Shown one piece after another: positions 8,793 to 17,283 of a stretch of 45,295 nucleotides of DNA. Under the pieces are notes generated by a model. That model was not told the DNA's origin, ran no database searches, and saw only the letters and a program-made list of their open reading frames with translations. The number at the start of each line of letters is the position of its first letter. The first letter of the stretch is position 1. Source of the DNA: Elusimicrobiota bacterium. Lineage in GTDB: Bacteria > Elusimicrobiota > Elusimicrobia > Elusimicrobiales > UBA9959. A program made the translations under genes and the position numbers. Where the stretch lies: assembly GCA_016234365.1 (NCBI GenBank), contig JACRER010000029.1:1-45295 (forward strand), given 5' to 3'.

Positions 8793-9845
8793 ATGGACAT
8801 CTTCGAACAGCAGGCGCATAACCGCCGCATGACGGCAGGCATCCTGGCCCTGTTCGTCGGTCTTTTCCTGTTCCTGGGCCTCGGTTTCGATTTCTTCTAC
8901 GGCAGCTTCAACCCGGTGCCGGCCGTGAACCTGGAGTATAACGCCGACGGCTATTACGAGTCCCGCCGCCCCGGCGCTGCCGCCTCTATCCCCTTCGGGA
9001 CCATAATAGCGCTGCTGGTGGGCATGGGCATGGCGGCCAACAGCATGGTCAACGGCCCGTCCATGGTGCTGCGCTCCTGCATGGCCCGCCGCGCGGTCTC
9101 CGCCGACGGCAAGGAGAAGCAGCTGCTGAATATCGTGGCGGAAATGGCCACGGCCTCCGGCCTGCCGGCGCCTGCCGTCTACGTGGTGCCCGACCAGGAC
9201 CTCAACGCTTTCGCCACCGGCATCAGCCCCGCTAATTCCGTCATCGCCGTCACCCAGGGCCTGCTGGATACCCTCAACCGCGAGGAACTGCAGGCCGTGG
9301 TGGCGCACGAGATGAGCCATATCCGCAACTACGACATGCGGCTGATGACCGTGCTGGCCGGCCTGATAGGCGCTGTGGCGCTGCTGAGCGACTTCGCGGG
9401 CCGCACCTTCCGCTACGGCGGGCGCTCGTCTTCCTCGGGCGGCTCTTCCTCTTCCGGCTCTCGCAAGGGCGGCGGCGGGGCCGTGGTCCTTATCTTTTTC
9501 GTGGTGTGGATCATCCTCATGATCCTGGCGCCGCTGCTGTCGCGCATGCTCGCCATGGCCATCTCCCGCCAGCGCGAGTACCTGGCCGACGCCAGCGCCT
9601 CCGAGCTTACGCGCAACCCCAAGGGCCTCATCGCCGCGCTGGAAAAGATTCGCGCCGCCGTGATGCCCACCAGCGCCATCAACAACGGCGTCGCGCACAT
9701 GTGCATCACCGACCCGCGCGGCAGCCTGATCGAGGAAAAGATGGGCCTCACGGCGGACCTGCTGGCCACGCACCCGCCCATGGAGAAACGAATTCTGGCC
9801 CTTAAGGCCATGGCCTACCAGGCCGAGCATCCGCAACAGTTATAA
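8793..9845 (+). CDS. M48 family membrane zinc protease (HtpX-like)
   Basis: This 350-residue protein has two N-terminal transmembrane helices (about 15-35 and 65-85), the zinc-binding motif VVAHEMSHIRNYD (HExxH), and two further hydrophobic segments (about 185-200 and 230-250). These are split by a Ser/Gly-rich loop. The third zinc ligand is the Glu in QREYLADASASELT. HtpX-type enzymes degrade misfolded membrane proteins, and this one is probably integral to the inner membrane. It follows lemA after 64 nt of very GC-rich, partly palindromic spacer. The ribosome-binding site is weak. Confidence 0.9.
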   Translation: MDIFEQQAHNRRMTAGILALFVGLFLFLGLGFDFFYGSFNPVPAVNLEYNADGYYESRRPGAAASIPFGTIIALLVGMGMAANSMVNGPSMVLRSCMARRAVSADGKEKQLLNIVAEMATASGLPAPAVYVVPDQDLNAFATGISPANSVIAVTQGLLDTLNREELQAVVAHEMSHIRNYDMRLMTVLAGLIGAVALLSDFAGRTFRYGGRSSSSGGSSSSGSRKGGGGAVVLIFFVVWIILMILAPLLSRMLAMAISRQREYLADASASELTRNPKGLIAALEKIRAAVMPTSAINNGVAHMCITDPRGSLIEEKMGLTADLLATHPPMEKRILALKAMAYQAEHPQQL

Positions 9846-9871
9846 GCAAGACCAAATAGGAGACGCAAAAA

Positions 9872-10438
9872 ATGATACTCGCAAGCCAATTCGGCGCCGG
9901 CAACATGTTCATCAACGAGAATAACCAGATGGTGGAAGTGCTGACGGTGCAGCATCACCGCAAATCGCAGGCCCGCGCCGTAGTGCGCGTGAAACTGCGC
10001 AGCATCGAGACCGGGTCCATCATCGAGACCGCCTACCGTCCCGAGGACAAGTTCAAGGACGTGATGGTGGAAAAACGCCCCAAGACCTACGTCTACGCCG
10101 AGGCGGACATGGCCTACTTCATGGACGACCAGACCTTCGAACAGGTGGGCCTGCCCAAGGAGAAGATCAAGGACCTGCTGCCTTACATGACCGAGAACAT
10201 GGCCGTGGAAGGCATCTACCTCAACGACGCCTTCTTCACTGTGCGGCTGCCGGCCAACCTGGTGATGACCGTCACCCATACCGTGGACGGAGTGCGCGGC
10301 GACACGGTTTCCAACACCATGAAGGACGCCACCGTGAACACCGGGCTGACCGTCAAGGTCCCTATGTTCATTAACGAGGGCGACCAGATCCGCGTGGACA
10401 CCCGCACGGGCACTTATGTGGAGCGCGTTTCCAAGTAA
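9872..10438 (+). CDS. efp: Elongation factor P with non-canonical tip loop
   Basis: EF-P binds the ribosome between P and E sites and relieves stalling at polyproline. The 188-residue length and the three beta-barrel domains match, including the C-terminal GDTVSNTMKDATVNTG signature. The domain I tip loop is unusual. Aligned without gaps to E. coli EF-P, the KPGKG stretch carrying the modified Lys34 becomes R30-K-S-Q33-A, so neither the Lys34 nor the Arg32 type is present. No modification enzyme gene is seen nearby. The ribosome-binding site is AGGAGACG, and the stop abuts the next ATG directly. Confidence 0.92.
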   Translation: MILASQFGAGNMFINENNQMVEVLTVQHHRKSQARAVVRVKLRSIETGSIIETAYRPEDKFKDVMVEKRPKTYVYAEADMAYFMDDQTFEQVGLPKEKIKDLLPYMTENMAVEGIYLNDAFFTVRLPANLVMTVTHTVDGVRGDTVSNTMKDATVNTGLTVKVPMFINEGDQIRVDTRTGTYVERVSK

Positions 10439-11128
10439 ATGATAAAGACCGTAATCCTCGACATCGACAATACGCTGATGGATTTCATGCGCATGAAGCG
10501 CGCCGCCGTGGCCGCGGCCGTGGACGCCATGATAGACGCCGGCCTCACCACGCCCAAGGACCAGATGGTGGACAAGATCTTCAAGATCTACTGGGCCGAG
10601 GGCATAGAGGACCAGAACATCTTCGACAAGGTGCTGATGAAGGAGTTCGGCAAGGTGGACTACCAGATCCTCGCCGCCGGCATCATCGGTTACAAGCGCG
10701 CCAAGGACGGGCACATGACCCTGTACCCGCACGTGAAGATGGCCCTCACCGACCTGCTCAAGATGGGAGTGCGCATGGGAGTGGTCTCGGACGCGCCGCG
10801 CCTTTCAGTATGGCTGCGCATCGTGGGCCTGGGGCTGCACCACTACTTCGAGCACGTCGTCACGTTCGACGATACCGGCGAGAAGAAGCCGTCGCCCAAA
10901 CCGTTCAAGAAGATCCTGTCGCTGATGGGCACGGACCCCGCCGAGGCCATAATGGTGGGGGACTGGGCCGAGCGCGACATCAAGGGCGCCAAGGCCTTCG
11001 GCATGAAGACCGCCTGGGCCAAGTACGGCAACGAGTTCGACACGCCGGTCTCCGGCGCGGATTACGAACTGGACGATATCTACGACCTGGTGGGGATAAT
11101 CAAGAGGGAAAATGAGAAAACTGCTTAA
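10439..11128 (+). CDS. HAD-superfamily phosphatase
   Basis: This 229-residue protein is a haloacid-dehalogenase-like hydrolase. Motif I is VILDIDNTLMD (nucleophile Asp and acid/base Asp), motif II the Ser in GVVSDAPR, motif III the Lys in EKKPSPKPFKK, and motif IV MVGDWAERDIKGAK. A helical cap of type C1 sits between motifs I and II. Such enzymes dephosphorylate small metabolites; the substrate is not predictable here. It starts immediately after the efp stop and overlaps the next gene by 17 bp. Confidence 0.88.
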   Translation: MIKTVILDIDNTLMDFMRMKRAAVAAAVDAMIDAGLTTPKDQMVDKIFKIYWAEGIEDQNIFDKVLMKEFGKVDYQILAAGIIGYKRAKDGHMTLYPHVKMALTDLLKMGVRMGVVSDAPRLSVWLRIVGLGLHHYFEHVVTFDDTGEKKPSPKPFKKILSLMGTDPAEAIMVGDWAERDIKGAKAFGMKTAWAKYGNEFDTPVSGADYELDDIYDLVGIIKRENEKTA

Positions 11129-11636
11129 GGTTTTTGCGGTGCTCGCGGTGCTGGCCGCCCCCGCGGCCGCGCTGGACGTCACCGCGGTGAGCCCGGCCGG
11201 GATAAAGGGCGCGGCGAAGGGCGATTTCTCATTCGGCCCCGTCACCGTGAAGTCGGTGGCCTGGGAAAAAGGCGCCGTGGTCCTGCCCCAGACCGAGAAT
11301 AAAGGCAAGAAGTATTCCGACATCAAGCTGCTCTCCAAGAGCCTCTACGGCAAACTGGAGAACTGTTTCAGGAACGGCTGGGCCAAGCCGGCCAAAGTCC
11401 CGGTGCCGCCCAAGGTGAAAGTGGACGCCCTGAAGCCGCTCAGATCCCCGGTCCGGGTGGCCAACGCGGAGCTGTCCTTCGACGGAGAACTTATGGCTGT
11501 GGCCGGCGTGATGGTTTCCAAAAAAGAGGAGGGCGCCTTCTGGGTGGCCTTCCCGCCCGACCTGGTTTTCACCGACGGCGCCTTCAAGGCCGCGGTAGAG
11601 TCCGCCGTGATAGCGGCCTGGACCAAGAAGAAATAA
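11112..11636 (+). CDS. Hypothetical secreted protein
   Basis: This 174-residue protein has a clear signal peptide (LLKVFAVLAVLAAPAAALD). The mature part is Lys-rich, with a beta-strand pattern and no motif I recognise. It overlaps the HAD gene at its start and shares one base with the downstream subtilase start, so the three genes form one transcript. A periplasmic location is likely; function is unknown. Confidence 0.7.
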   Translation: MRKLLKVFAVLAVLAAPAAALDVTAVSPAGIKGAAKGDFSFGPVTVKSVAWEKGAVVLPQTENKGKKYSDIKLLSKSLYGKLENCFRNGWAKPAKVPVPPKVKVDALKPLRSPVRVANAELSFDGELMAVAGVMVSKKEEGAFWVAFPPDLVFTDGAFKAAVESAVIAAWTKKK

Positions 11637-13225
11637 TGCCGCGCCAAAGGAAGCCTGCGTTCTTTGCGCTGCTGGCCCTGTGCCTGCTGCCGGCTTCCTC
11701 CGCTTTTGCTTTCAAGATAGAGCGCCTGGCCCGGGTCTCCCCGGCGTCGGGCAAGACTTCCTCGCTGGAAGTGGTTTCCGGGTCGGCCATGGTCCGGTTC
11801 AGGGCGGGGGTTTCCACCTCTACGGCGCTTGCCGCGCTGGAACCTTTCGGTTATAAAATCCTTTCAACCTTCGACCGCTTCAACTGGTCGGTGGTCTCTT
11901 TCCCGGAAGGCGCCGGCGTGGCGGCGGCCCTTGGGGCCCTGGCCGCCCAGCCCGGAGTGGAATGGGCCGAGCCCAACCGCGTCTATAAACCCCGCCGCGT
12001 GCCCAACGATCCTTACCTTGGCAGCCAGTACGCCCTCTCCGCCGTGCAGGCTTTCGGCGCCTGGGAATTCGAGACAGGCGCGTCCAGCCGGGCCACAGTG
12101 GCCCTGATAGACACCGGCATAGACGGCTCCCATCCAGAGCTTTCCGGTAAACTTACCGGCACAAGCCGCCAGTTCAATCCTACCAGCGGCGCGGCTTCCA
12201 ATAACCAGCCGCCTACGCCCGCCTGCAACCACGCCACGCGCGCCGCCGGGGTCGCGGCCGCGGCAACCGACAATGGCGCGGGTATGGCGGGGATGACATG
12301 GGGCGGGAAACTGGTCTCGCTTAAGGTTTTTTCCGACGCTAACTGCTTCGACGACTGTTCCGATGAAAGCGGTTTTTGCGCCACCTCCGAAACTTCCATC
12401 GCGGCGGCCATAGACGATATCGTTCCTAAACACAATACCGCGGCTTACGGCAAGATAGTGGTGAACATCAGCCTGGGCAGCGTTGGCTCCTGTTCTACCC
12501 CGCTGCAGAACTCGGTGGACGCGGCCGTAGCCGCCGGGCTCATGATCTTTTCCGCCGCCGGCAACGAGGGCTACGGCGCTATCGATTCTCCGGCCAACTG
12601 TAACAACGTTTACGCCGTTGGCGCCACGGACTCGAAAGACGTCATCGCTTCGTTCTCCAATGCCGACACCCTGATGATAACCAAGGGCCTGGCCGCGCCC
12701 GGAGTGGGCGTTTACACCACGGATATCGGCAACGCCTACGCCTCCGCCACGGGTACCTCCTTTTCCTCGCCGATGGCGGCCGGCCTGGCGGCGCTGGTCT
12801 GGTCGGCCAAGCCGTCCTTTACCAATACGCAGGTCTTCGATGCCATGAAGAACTCCGCCGACGACCTTGGCCCCTCCGGGCCGGACCGCGATTACGGCTG
12901 GGGCCGTATCAACGCCATGAAGGCCCTGCGCCTGGCGGTGACCGGCACCAAACAGTTCGCCGGCACCGCTAAAGCCGTGGCCTATCCTAACCCCTTCAAC
13001 CCGAAGACGCAGAAGCTCGTTACTTTCACCGTGCCCGAGGCTATGGCCGCTTCCGGCACGGAAGTGAAGGTGTACACTTCGGAGGGGGAACTGGTGCGTA
13101 AACTTGACTCGCTGGCCTGGGACGGCCGCAACGAGGCCGGGGTCCTTGTGGCCAGCGGAGTATATATCTTCAGGGTAAAGACCTCCAAAGATTCCGCGGT
13201 GGGCAGGTTCGCCCTGCTCAAGTGA
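11636..13225 (+). CDS. Secreted subtilisin-like (S8) serine protease
   Basis: This 529-residue preproprotein has a signal peptide (about 1-25), an I9/fervidolysin-like propeptide (about 45-115) and a subtilase domain (about 130-430). A C-terminal FlgD-like Ig domain starts at AVAYPNPFNP. The triad is Asp159 (ALIDTGIDG), His199 (NHATRAAG) and Ser375 (GTSFSSPM), with the oxyanion Asn310 in SAAGNEG. The usual HGTHVAG around the His is altered to HATRAAG. The catalytic domain carries several cysteines (CFDDC, CAT, CST, CNN) likely to form disulfides. The C-terminal module resembles surface-targeting tails of secreted proteins. Confidence 0.92.
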   Translation: MPRQRKPAFFALLALCLLPASSAFAFKIERLARVSPASGKTSSLEVVSGSAMVRFRAGVSTSTALAALEPFGYKILSTFDRFNWSVVSFPEGAGVAAALGALAAQPGVEWAEPNRVYKPRRVPNDPYLGSQYALSAVQAFGAWEFETGASSRATVALIDTGIDGSHPELSGKLTGTSRQFNPTSGAASNNQPPTPACNHATRAAGVAAAATDNGAGMAGMTWGGKLVSLKVFSDANCFDDCSDESGFCATSETSIAAAIDDIVPKHNTAAYGKIVVNISLGSVGSCSTPLQNSVDAAVAAGLMIFSAAGNEGYGAIDSPANCNNVYAVGATDSKDVIASFSNADTLMITKGLAAPGVGVYTTDIGNAYASATGTSFSSPMAAGLAALVWSAKPSFTNTQVFDAMKNSADDLGPSGPDRDYGWGRINAMKALRLAVTGTKQFAGTAKAVAYPNPFNPKTQKLVTFTVPEAMAASGTEVKVYTSEGELVRKLDSLAWDGRNEAGVLVASGVYIFRVKTSKDSAVGRFALLK

Positions 13226-13229
13226 CCAC

Positions 13230-13571
13230 GTGAAGATCCTCAACAAGACAAGGAATCTCCAGGTTTCCGCCTCGGCTGAAAGGGCGGATACTTTTTCCTC
13301 GCGGCTTTTTGGCCTGATCCCGCGCAGTTCCCTTGGCCCGGAAGAAGGGCTCTGGCTGGAACCTTGCGCCATGATCCATATGTGTTTCATGAAGTTCCCC
13401 ATAGACGCGGTCTTCCTGGACGCGGACGGCAGGGTGCTGCGGGTGCTGGCAAACTTGAAGCCCTGGCGCTTCTCCCCGTGGGTGCCGGGCGCGCGCGGCG
13501 TGCTGGAGCTGCCTGCCGGCCGCGCCGACAAGCTGCTCTCTGAAGGAGATGTGCTTGAATTTTCCCGCTAA
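13230..13571 (+). CDS. DUF192 family protein
   Basis: This 113-residue protein is a compact DUF192 domain: RADTFSSRLFGLIPR near the N-terminus, CAMIHMCFMKFPIDAVFLD in the middle, and ARGVLELPAG near the end. DUF192 proteins are small beta-rich proteins of unsettled function, often secreted. Here no signal peptide is visible, so it is probably cytosolic. It starts at GTG 13230, 4 nt after the subtilase stop. Confidence 0.88.
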   Translation: MKILNKTRNLQVSASAERADTFSSRLFGLIPRSSLGPEEGLWLEPCAMIHMCFMKFPIDAVFLDADGRVLRVLANLKPWRFSPWVPGARGVLELPAGRADKLLSEGDVLEFSR

Positions 13572-13584
13572 ACCCTGCCGGCTA

Positions 13585-13613
13585 TTGTAACGCAGGGCCA
13601 ATATATTTATAAT
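13585..13613 (+). promoter_or_regulatory. Predicted sigma-70 promoter for pilB
   Basis: TTGTAA at 13585-13590 and TATAAT at 13608-13613 are 17 bp apart. Transcription should begin near 13620, only about 6 nt before the pilB ATG at 13626, leaving a very short leader with AGGA just before the start. Confidence 0.6.
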
Positions 13614-13625
13614 AATCAGGATTAT

Positions 13626-15434
13626 ATGCCTCCGGTCAAGGGATTACAGCGCAAACGGCACATGAGGGAGATCCTCATCGAGGATAAGCTCATTTCCGAA
13701 GAGCAGTGCAAAGCGGCGGAAGAAGCGGCCAAGAAAGACGCCCGGCACCTGCAGCAGACGCTCGTGGAAATGAAGCTGGTCCCCGAGCTGAAACTGCTCA
13801 AGGTCCTCGCCGACGAATGGGGCTTCAAAGCCATAGATCTTTCGAAAATGGAGGTGCCGGCGGAGATAGTGCAGCTCCTGCCCGAGCAGCTCGCCCGCAA
13901 GCAGGTCTGTGTGCCCTTCGCCAAACAGGAGAATTCCCTCTTTCTCGCGATGGCCGACCCGCGGGACTTCCTCATCATCGAGGACATAGGCCTGCGCACC
14001 GGCCTCGACGTTAAACCCTATCTCGCGCTCGCCCCCTGGATCTTCAAGGTCCTGGACACCGTCTACGGCAAGCAGGACAGCGCCCAGGTGGCCCAGCTGG
14101 TGGAATCCGTGCAGCAGAGCCAGAGCCAGTCCAAGGCCGACGGCGCGGAGGAAAGCTTTTCCCTGCAGGCCGCCGAAGAGAAGAAAGACATCAGCGAAGT
14201 GGACGCCAGCGCGCCCGAAGTGGAGAAGCTGGTCAATGCCATCATCCTGGGCGCGCTCAGCATAAAAGCGTCGGACATCCACGTGGAGCCTTTCGAGGAC
14301 CCGAACGGCAAGAATTCCAAGGTGCTGGTGCGCTACCGCGTGGACGGCATGCTGCGCGCGGCCTCTTTCACCATCCCGTGGAACTTCCGCCAGGCCATCG
14401 CCGCCAAGATCAAGATCATGGCGAGCCTCAATATCACCGAGCGCCGCATCCCTCAGAGCGGCCGTATCCAGATCATCGCCAAGGGCAACCCTATAGAGTT
14501 CCGCGTCGAGATGGTGCCCACCGTCTACGGCGAGTCGTGCGTTATGCGTATCCTCGACCGCGCCTCCGTGCGCGTGGACATCAAGATCATGGGCTTCCTG
14601 CCCGATACCGAAAAGAAGCTGCTGGACCAGTTCCAGGGCATCGGCGGCAAGAAGAACTTCGGCCTGGTGCTGGTCTGCGGCCCCACCGGGTCCGGCAAGT
14701 CCACCACGCTTTACGGCTGTCTCAACTACGTCAACCGGCCCGACATCAAGATCATCACCGCCGAGAACCCGGTGGAGTACAACATCGACGGCATCATCCA
14801 GGTGCCCGTTAACCCCGACGTGAAACTGGGAGAGGGTAAAAAGTTCGACTTCGCGAGCGCCTTGCGCTCGTTCATGCGCCTCGACCCCGACGTCATCATG
14901 GTGGGCGAGATCCGCGACGAGGAAACGGCGCACATAGCGCTGGAGGCCGCAATGACCGGCCACCTCGTGTTCTCCACCATCCACACCAACGACGCTCCTT
15001 CCGCGCTGGAGCGCCTTACGCAGATGGGCCTGCCGCGCTTCGTGGTGGCCAATACCATGAAGGCCGTGCTGGCGCAGCGCCTGGCGCGCCGCCTCTGCAA
15101 GGACTGCAAAACCGAGGCCGATCTCAGCCCCGAGGAACTGGCCACTTTCGAAGCCGGCGGCGTGAAGGTGCCGGCCGGCGCCAAGGTTTTCCGCCCCAAA
15201 GGGTGCGATATCTGTAAGAACACCGGCTACAAAGGCCGCGTGGGTATGCACGAACTGCTGGTGCTTAACGACGAGATCCGCCTGCAGCTGCTGAAGGATC
15301 CGTCGGCGATCCCTGTAAAGGAGATCGCCATGAAGAACGGCATGCGCACCATAGCCATGGACGGCCTGGAAAAAGTGCTGATGGGCCTTACTACCGTGAA
15401 AGAAGTACTGGGCGGCGCGGCCGAGAAAGAATAA
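13626..15434 (+). CDS. pilB: Type IV pilus assembly / type II secretion ATPase
   Basis: This 602-residue ATPase powers pilus or pseudopilus assembly from the cytoplasmic face of the inner membrane. It has a GspE_N (MshEN) domain (about 15-165), then the ATPase core with Walker A CGPTGSGKSTTLYG, the Asp box around TAENPVEYNIDG, Walker B DPDVIMVGEIRDEETA and the His box TGHLVFSTIHTNDAPSA. The tetracysteine zinc element (CKDC and CDIC) identifies the assembly (PilB/GspE) rather than retraction (PilT) class. The pilin at the right edge is a likely substrate. An alternative start at 13662 lacks a ribosome-binding site. Confidence 0.94.
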   Translation: MPPVKGLQRKRHMREILIEDKLISEEQCKAAEEAAKKDARHLQQTLVEMKLVPELKLLKVLADEWGFKAIDLSKMEVPAEIVQLLPEQLARKQVCVPFAKQENSLFLAMADPRDFLIIEDIGLRTGLDVKPYLALAPWIFKVLDTVYGKQDSAQVAQLVESVQQSQSQSKADGAEESFSLQAAEEKKDISEVDASAPEVEKLVNAIILGALSIKASDIHVEPFEDPNGKNSKVLVRYRVDGMLRAASFTIPWNFRQAIAAKIKIMASLNITERRIPQSGRIQIIAKGNPIEFRVEMVPTVYGESCVMRILDRASVRVDIKIMGFLPDTEKKLLDQFQGIGGKKNFGLVLVCGPTGSGKSTTLYGCLNYVNRPDIKIITAENPVEYNIDGIIQVPVNPDVKLGEGKKFDFASALRSFMRLDPDVIMVGEIRDEETAHIALEAAMTGHLVFSTIHTNDAPSALERLTQMGLPRFVVANTMKAVLAQRLARRLCKDCKTEADLSPEELATFEAGGVKVPAGAKVFRPKGCDICKNTGYKGRVGMHELLVLNDEIRLQLLKDPSAIPVKEIAMKNGMRTIAMDGLEKVLMGLTTVKEVLGGAAEKE

Positions 15435-15437
15435 ATT

Positions 15438-16166
15438 ATGACCAAGTCCTTTAAACCGCTTTCCGTTGTTTTTGTGCTCCTGCTGTCCGCCTGCCCGGGC
15501 ACCGCCGGGGCGGCGGGTTTCGACGCCTTCAGGACCGTTATGGCCCCCGGCTTGAAACCTTTCGCGCGCGACCTGGGCGGCCTGCTGGGCTCCGGCTCCA
15601 ATCAGACGGCCAGGCCTCTGGGCTTTTCCGGCTTCGACGTGGGCGTGCGGGCGGCGGCCCAGTTCAACCCTTCCCATGGCGATACCGTCCTTAAGAAGGA
15701 CAACACTTTCGGGCTCGGGTTCATTCAGGCCGAGATCGGCATGCCTTACCGCGTGGACGGGTTCGTGCGCGGCGGCGCCTACGAGGGGATGGCTGTGGCC
15801 GGCGGCGGGCTGCGCTACGGCCTCTGGAACGTTTCCGACGAGAAGTATCATATCAACGCCATGCTGGTGGCGATGGGCAACATGGCCGCCCACCGCTACT
15901 TCTACGCGGTCCATTTCAACGGAGGCCTGGTCTGTTCCCTTAACGTCCCGGTGGTTTCCCCGTATATAGGTGCCGCCTACGACTTGACCCGCCTGGAAGC
16001 GCAGGCCACGGGCGATCCCGCCCTTTCGGGCAAGAAAGTCTCGGTGGCCGAACCCCGCTTCACCGCCGGGCTGCGCGCCAAGCTCAAACTGGGCTACCTC
16101 GCCGCCGGGTTCACCTACACTCACGACAGGCCGCTGGTGAACGCCAGCGCCGGCTTCAGGTTCTAA
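15438..16166 (+). CDS. Putative outer-membrane beta-barrel protein
   Basis: This 242-residue secreted protein has a hydrophobic signal (PLSVVFVLLLSACPGTAGAAG). LSAC resembles a lipobox, but an AGA-A signal-peptidase I site follows, so the processing type is unclear. The mature part alternates Gly/aromatic-rich strands and ends in a C-terminal Phe (SAGFRF), the usual signal for outer-membrane barrel assembly. It starts 3 nt after pilB and is probably co-transcribed with it. Its cargo or role is unknown. Confidence 0.65.
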   Translation: MTKSFKPLSVVFVLLLSACPGTAGAAGFDAFRTVMAPGLKPFARDLGGLLGSGSNQTARPLGFSGFDVGVRAAAQFNPSHGDTVLKKDNTFGLGFIQAEIGMPYRVDGFVRGGAYEGMAVAGGGLRYGLWNVSDEKYHINAMLVAMGNMAAHRYFYAVHFNGGLVCSLNVPVVSPYIGAAYDLTRLEAQATGDPALSGKKVSVAEPRFTAGLRAKLKLGYLAAGFTYTHDRPLVNASAGFRF

Positions 16167-16177
16167 GGCCCGTCCGG

Positions 16178-16230
16178 AAAAAAGGGGACAGGCTACTTTT
16201 CGCGGCGAAAAGTAGCCTGTCCCCTTTTTT
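16178..16230. repeat. Perfect 26-bp palindrome, likely bidirectional terminator
   Basis: Two 26-bp arms (16178-16203 and 16205-16230) are exact reverse complements around a single base. Each arm ends in a run of six A/T at the outside, so a stable hairpin followed by U-residues would form on either strand. It lies between two convergent genes, where such a terminator is expected. The core GGGGACAGGCTACTTTT resembles dispersed palindromes associated with REP/RAYT elements in other genomes (from memory), so it may be one copy of a genomic repeat family. Confidence 0.75.
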
Positions 16231-16249
16231 GCGCTTTTTGAGCGGGCGC

Positions 16250-16729
16250 TCAGCCTTTGAATTTATCCTTGTACTCGCGGCGCATCTCGCGGTCTATGTC
16301 CCGCTTTTTTATGGTCTCGTGCTTGTCGGCCGCCTTTTTGCCTTTGGCCAGCCCCAGCAGCACCTTGGCCCAGCCGTTCTTGAAGTAGACCTCCAGCGCC
16401 ACCAGCGACATGCCCTTGGTGGCCAGCGCCCCGGTGAGTTTGCGGATCTCGGGCGCGCGCAGCAGCAGTTTGCGCGTCCGGACGGGATCTATTTCCGTAA
16501 GGGTGTTGTAGGCGTAGGGGGCGATGTGCAGGCCGTAGAGGTAGAGCCCGTCCTTTTCCGCCCGGGCGAAGGAGGACATGAGCGTGGCCTGCTTCAGGCG
16601 CAGTGACTTTACCTCCGGGCCCTCCAGGGCCAGGCCGGCCTCGTAGGTGTCGGTGATGAAATAGTCGTGCCGGGCCTTCCTGTTGGTGGCCACGGGTTCT
16701 ATCTTGTCGGGCTTTTCCGTCTTCGCCAT
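16250..16729 (-). CDS. smpB: SsrA-binding protein
   Basis: SmpB binds tmRNA and delivers it to stalled ribosomes for trans-translation. The 159-residue length is typical. Signatures are the N-terminal NRKARHDYFI, GLALEGPEVKSLR, the central LHIAPYAYNT, and the basic C-terminal tail KKRDIDREMRREYK that mimics the mRNA path. The gene stands alone on this strand; an AT-rich upstream region contains TATAAT on the minus strand (16756-16761). The tmRNA gene itself is not in the window. Confidence 0.95.
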   Translation of the reverse strand: MAKTEKPDKIEPVATNRKARHDYFITDTYEAGLALEGPEVKSLRLKQATLMSSFARAEKDGLYLYGLHIAPYAYNTLTEIDPVRTRKLLLRAPEIRKLTGALATKGMSLVALEVYFKNGWAKVLLGLAKGKKAADKHETIKKRDIDREMRREYKDKFKG

Positions 16730-16793
16730 TGTTTCATGTTACCAAATATCCTAAAATTATAAAACCGCGGGGAAATTCCTGCCGCGCAATTAG

Positions 16794-16881
16794 GGAGAGG
16801 TGGCCGAGCGGTTGAAGGCGCAGACCTGGAAAGTCTGTATACCCCTAAAGGGTATCAAGGGTTCGAATCCCTTCCTCTCCG
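16794..16881 (+). tRNA. tRNA-Ser (anticodon GGA)
   Basis: An 88-nt class II tRNA: acceptor stem GGAGAGG / CCTCTCC, anticodon stem CAGAC / GTCTG with loop CTGGAAA (anticodon GGA at 16828-16830), a long variable arm, and the T-loop TTCGAAT. The terminal CCA is not encoded. The long variable arm and GGA anticodon identify serine, reading UCC and UCU codons. Confidence 0.96.
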
Positions 16882-17050
16882 AACTTTTTTGCTTTTAAAA
16901 AATTCTGCCGAAAAAAAATTCTTTTCTGCGCGCGCAGAATTAAAATTAAGTAGTAATTCCCAAGGTTTTTTGAACTCGACGGAAAGCCTCCGCCTGCCTA
17001 TACGGAAGTTCGAACCGATTGGCTCCCTGCCGGGACAAGGGGAGGACAAG

Positions 17051-17210
17051 ATGCCTGGAAGTATACTTGTGGCCGACGACGACAAGACCATGCTTAACAT
17101 CTATAAGCGCATGTTTTTCAACACGTTCGGTCGCGGAACTCGAGCCGGGACAACGCCCTGCGGTATACTTTGAAAAACCGTTTAAGTTTGAAATTTTTTG
17201 GCCGCGGTAA
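17051..17210 (+). pseudogene. Decayed response-regulator receiver remnant
   Basis: From ATG 17051, preceded by GGGGAGG, the frame reads like the start of a receiver domain (SILVADDDKTMLNIYKRMF) and then loses similarity. In another frame, near 17160-17200, the translation VYFEKPFKFEIF resembles the receiver's conserved C-terminal Lys-Pro segment. The middle, with the phospho-acceptor Asp, is missing, so this looks like an internal deletion plus frameshift. The rest of the 400-nt stretch between tRNA-Ser and the next gene holds only AT-rich DNA and no gene that I can support. Confidence 0.5.
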
Positions 17211-17283
17211 CCGAAGCCCGTTTCAATGCGGGATTCGAACTCGCACAAATAATTCCCTAATTCTTATGCCTGCCTGGACAACC

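Noticed and set aside
13644-16124. An 826-codon minus-strand frame opposite pilB and the barrel protein gene
   Set aside because: It is a His/Gly/Ala-rich antisense shadow of a well-supported ATPase and has no motif or ribosome-binding site.
17215-17250. tRNA T-arm-like sequence (GTTCGAA type) on the minus strand
   Set aside because: Only one imperfect T-arm-like stem is seen and no acceptor, D or anticodon arms can be built around it.
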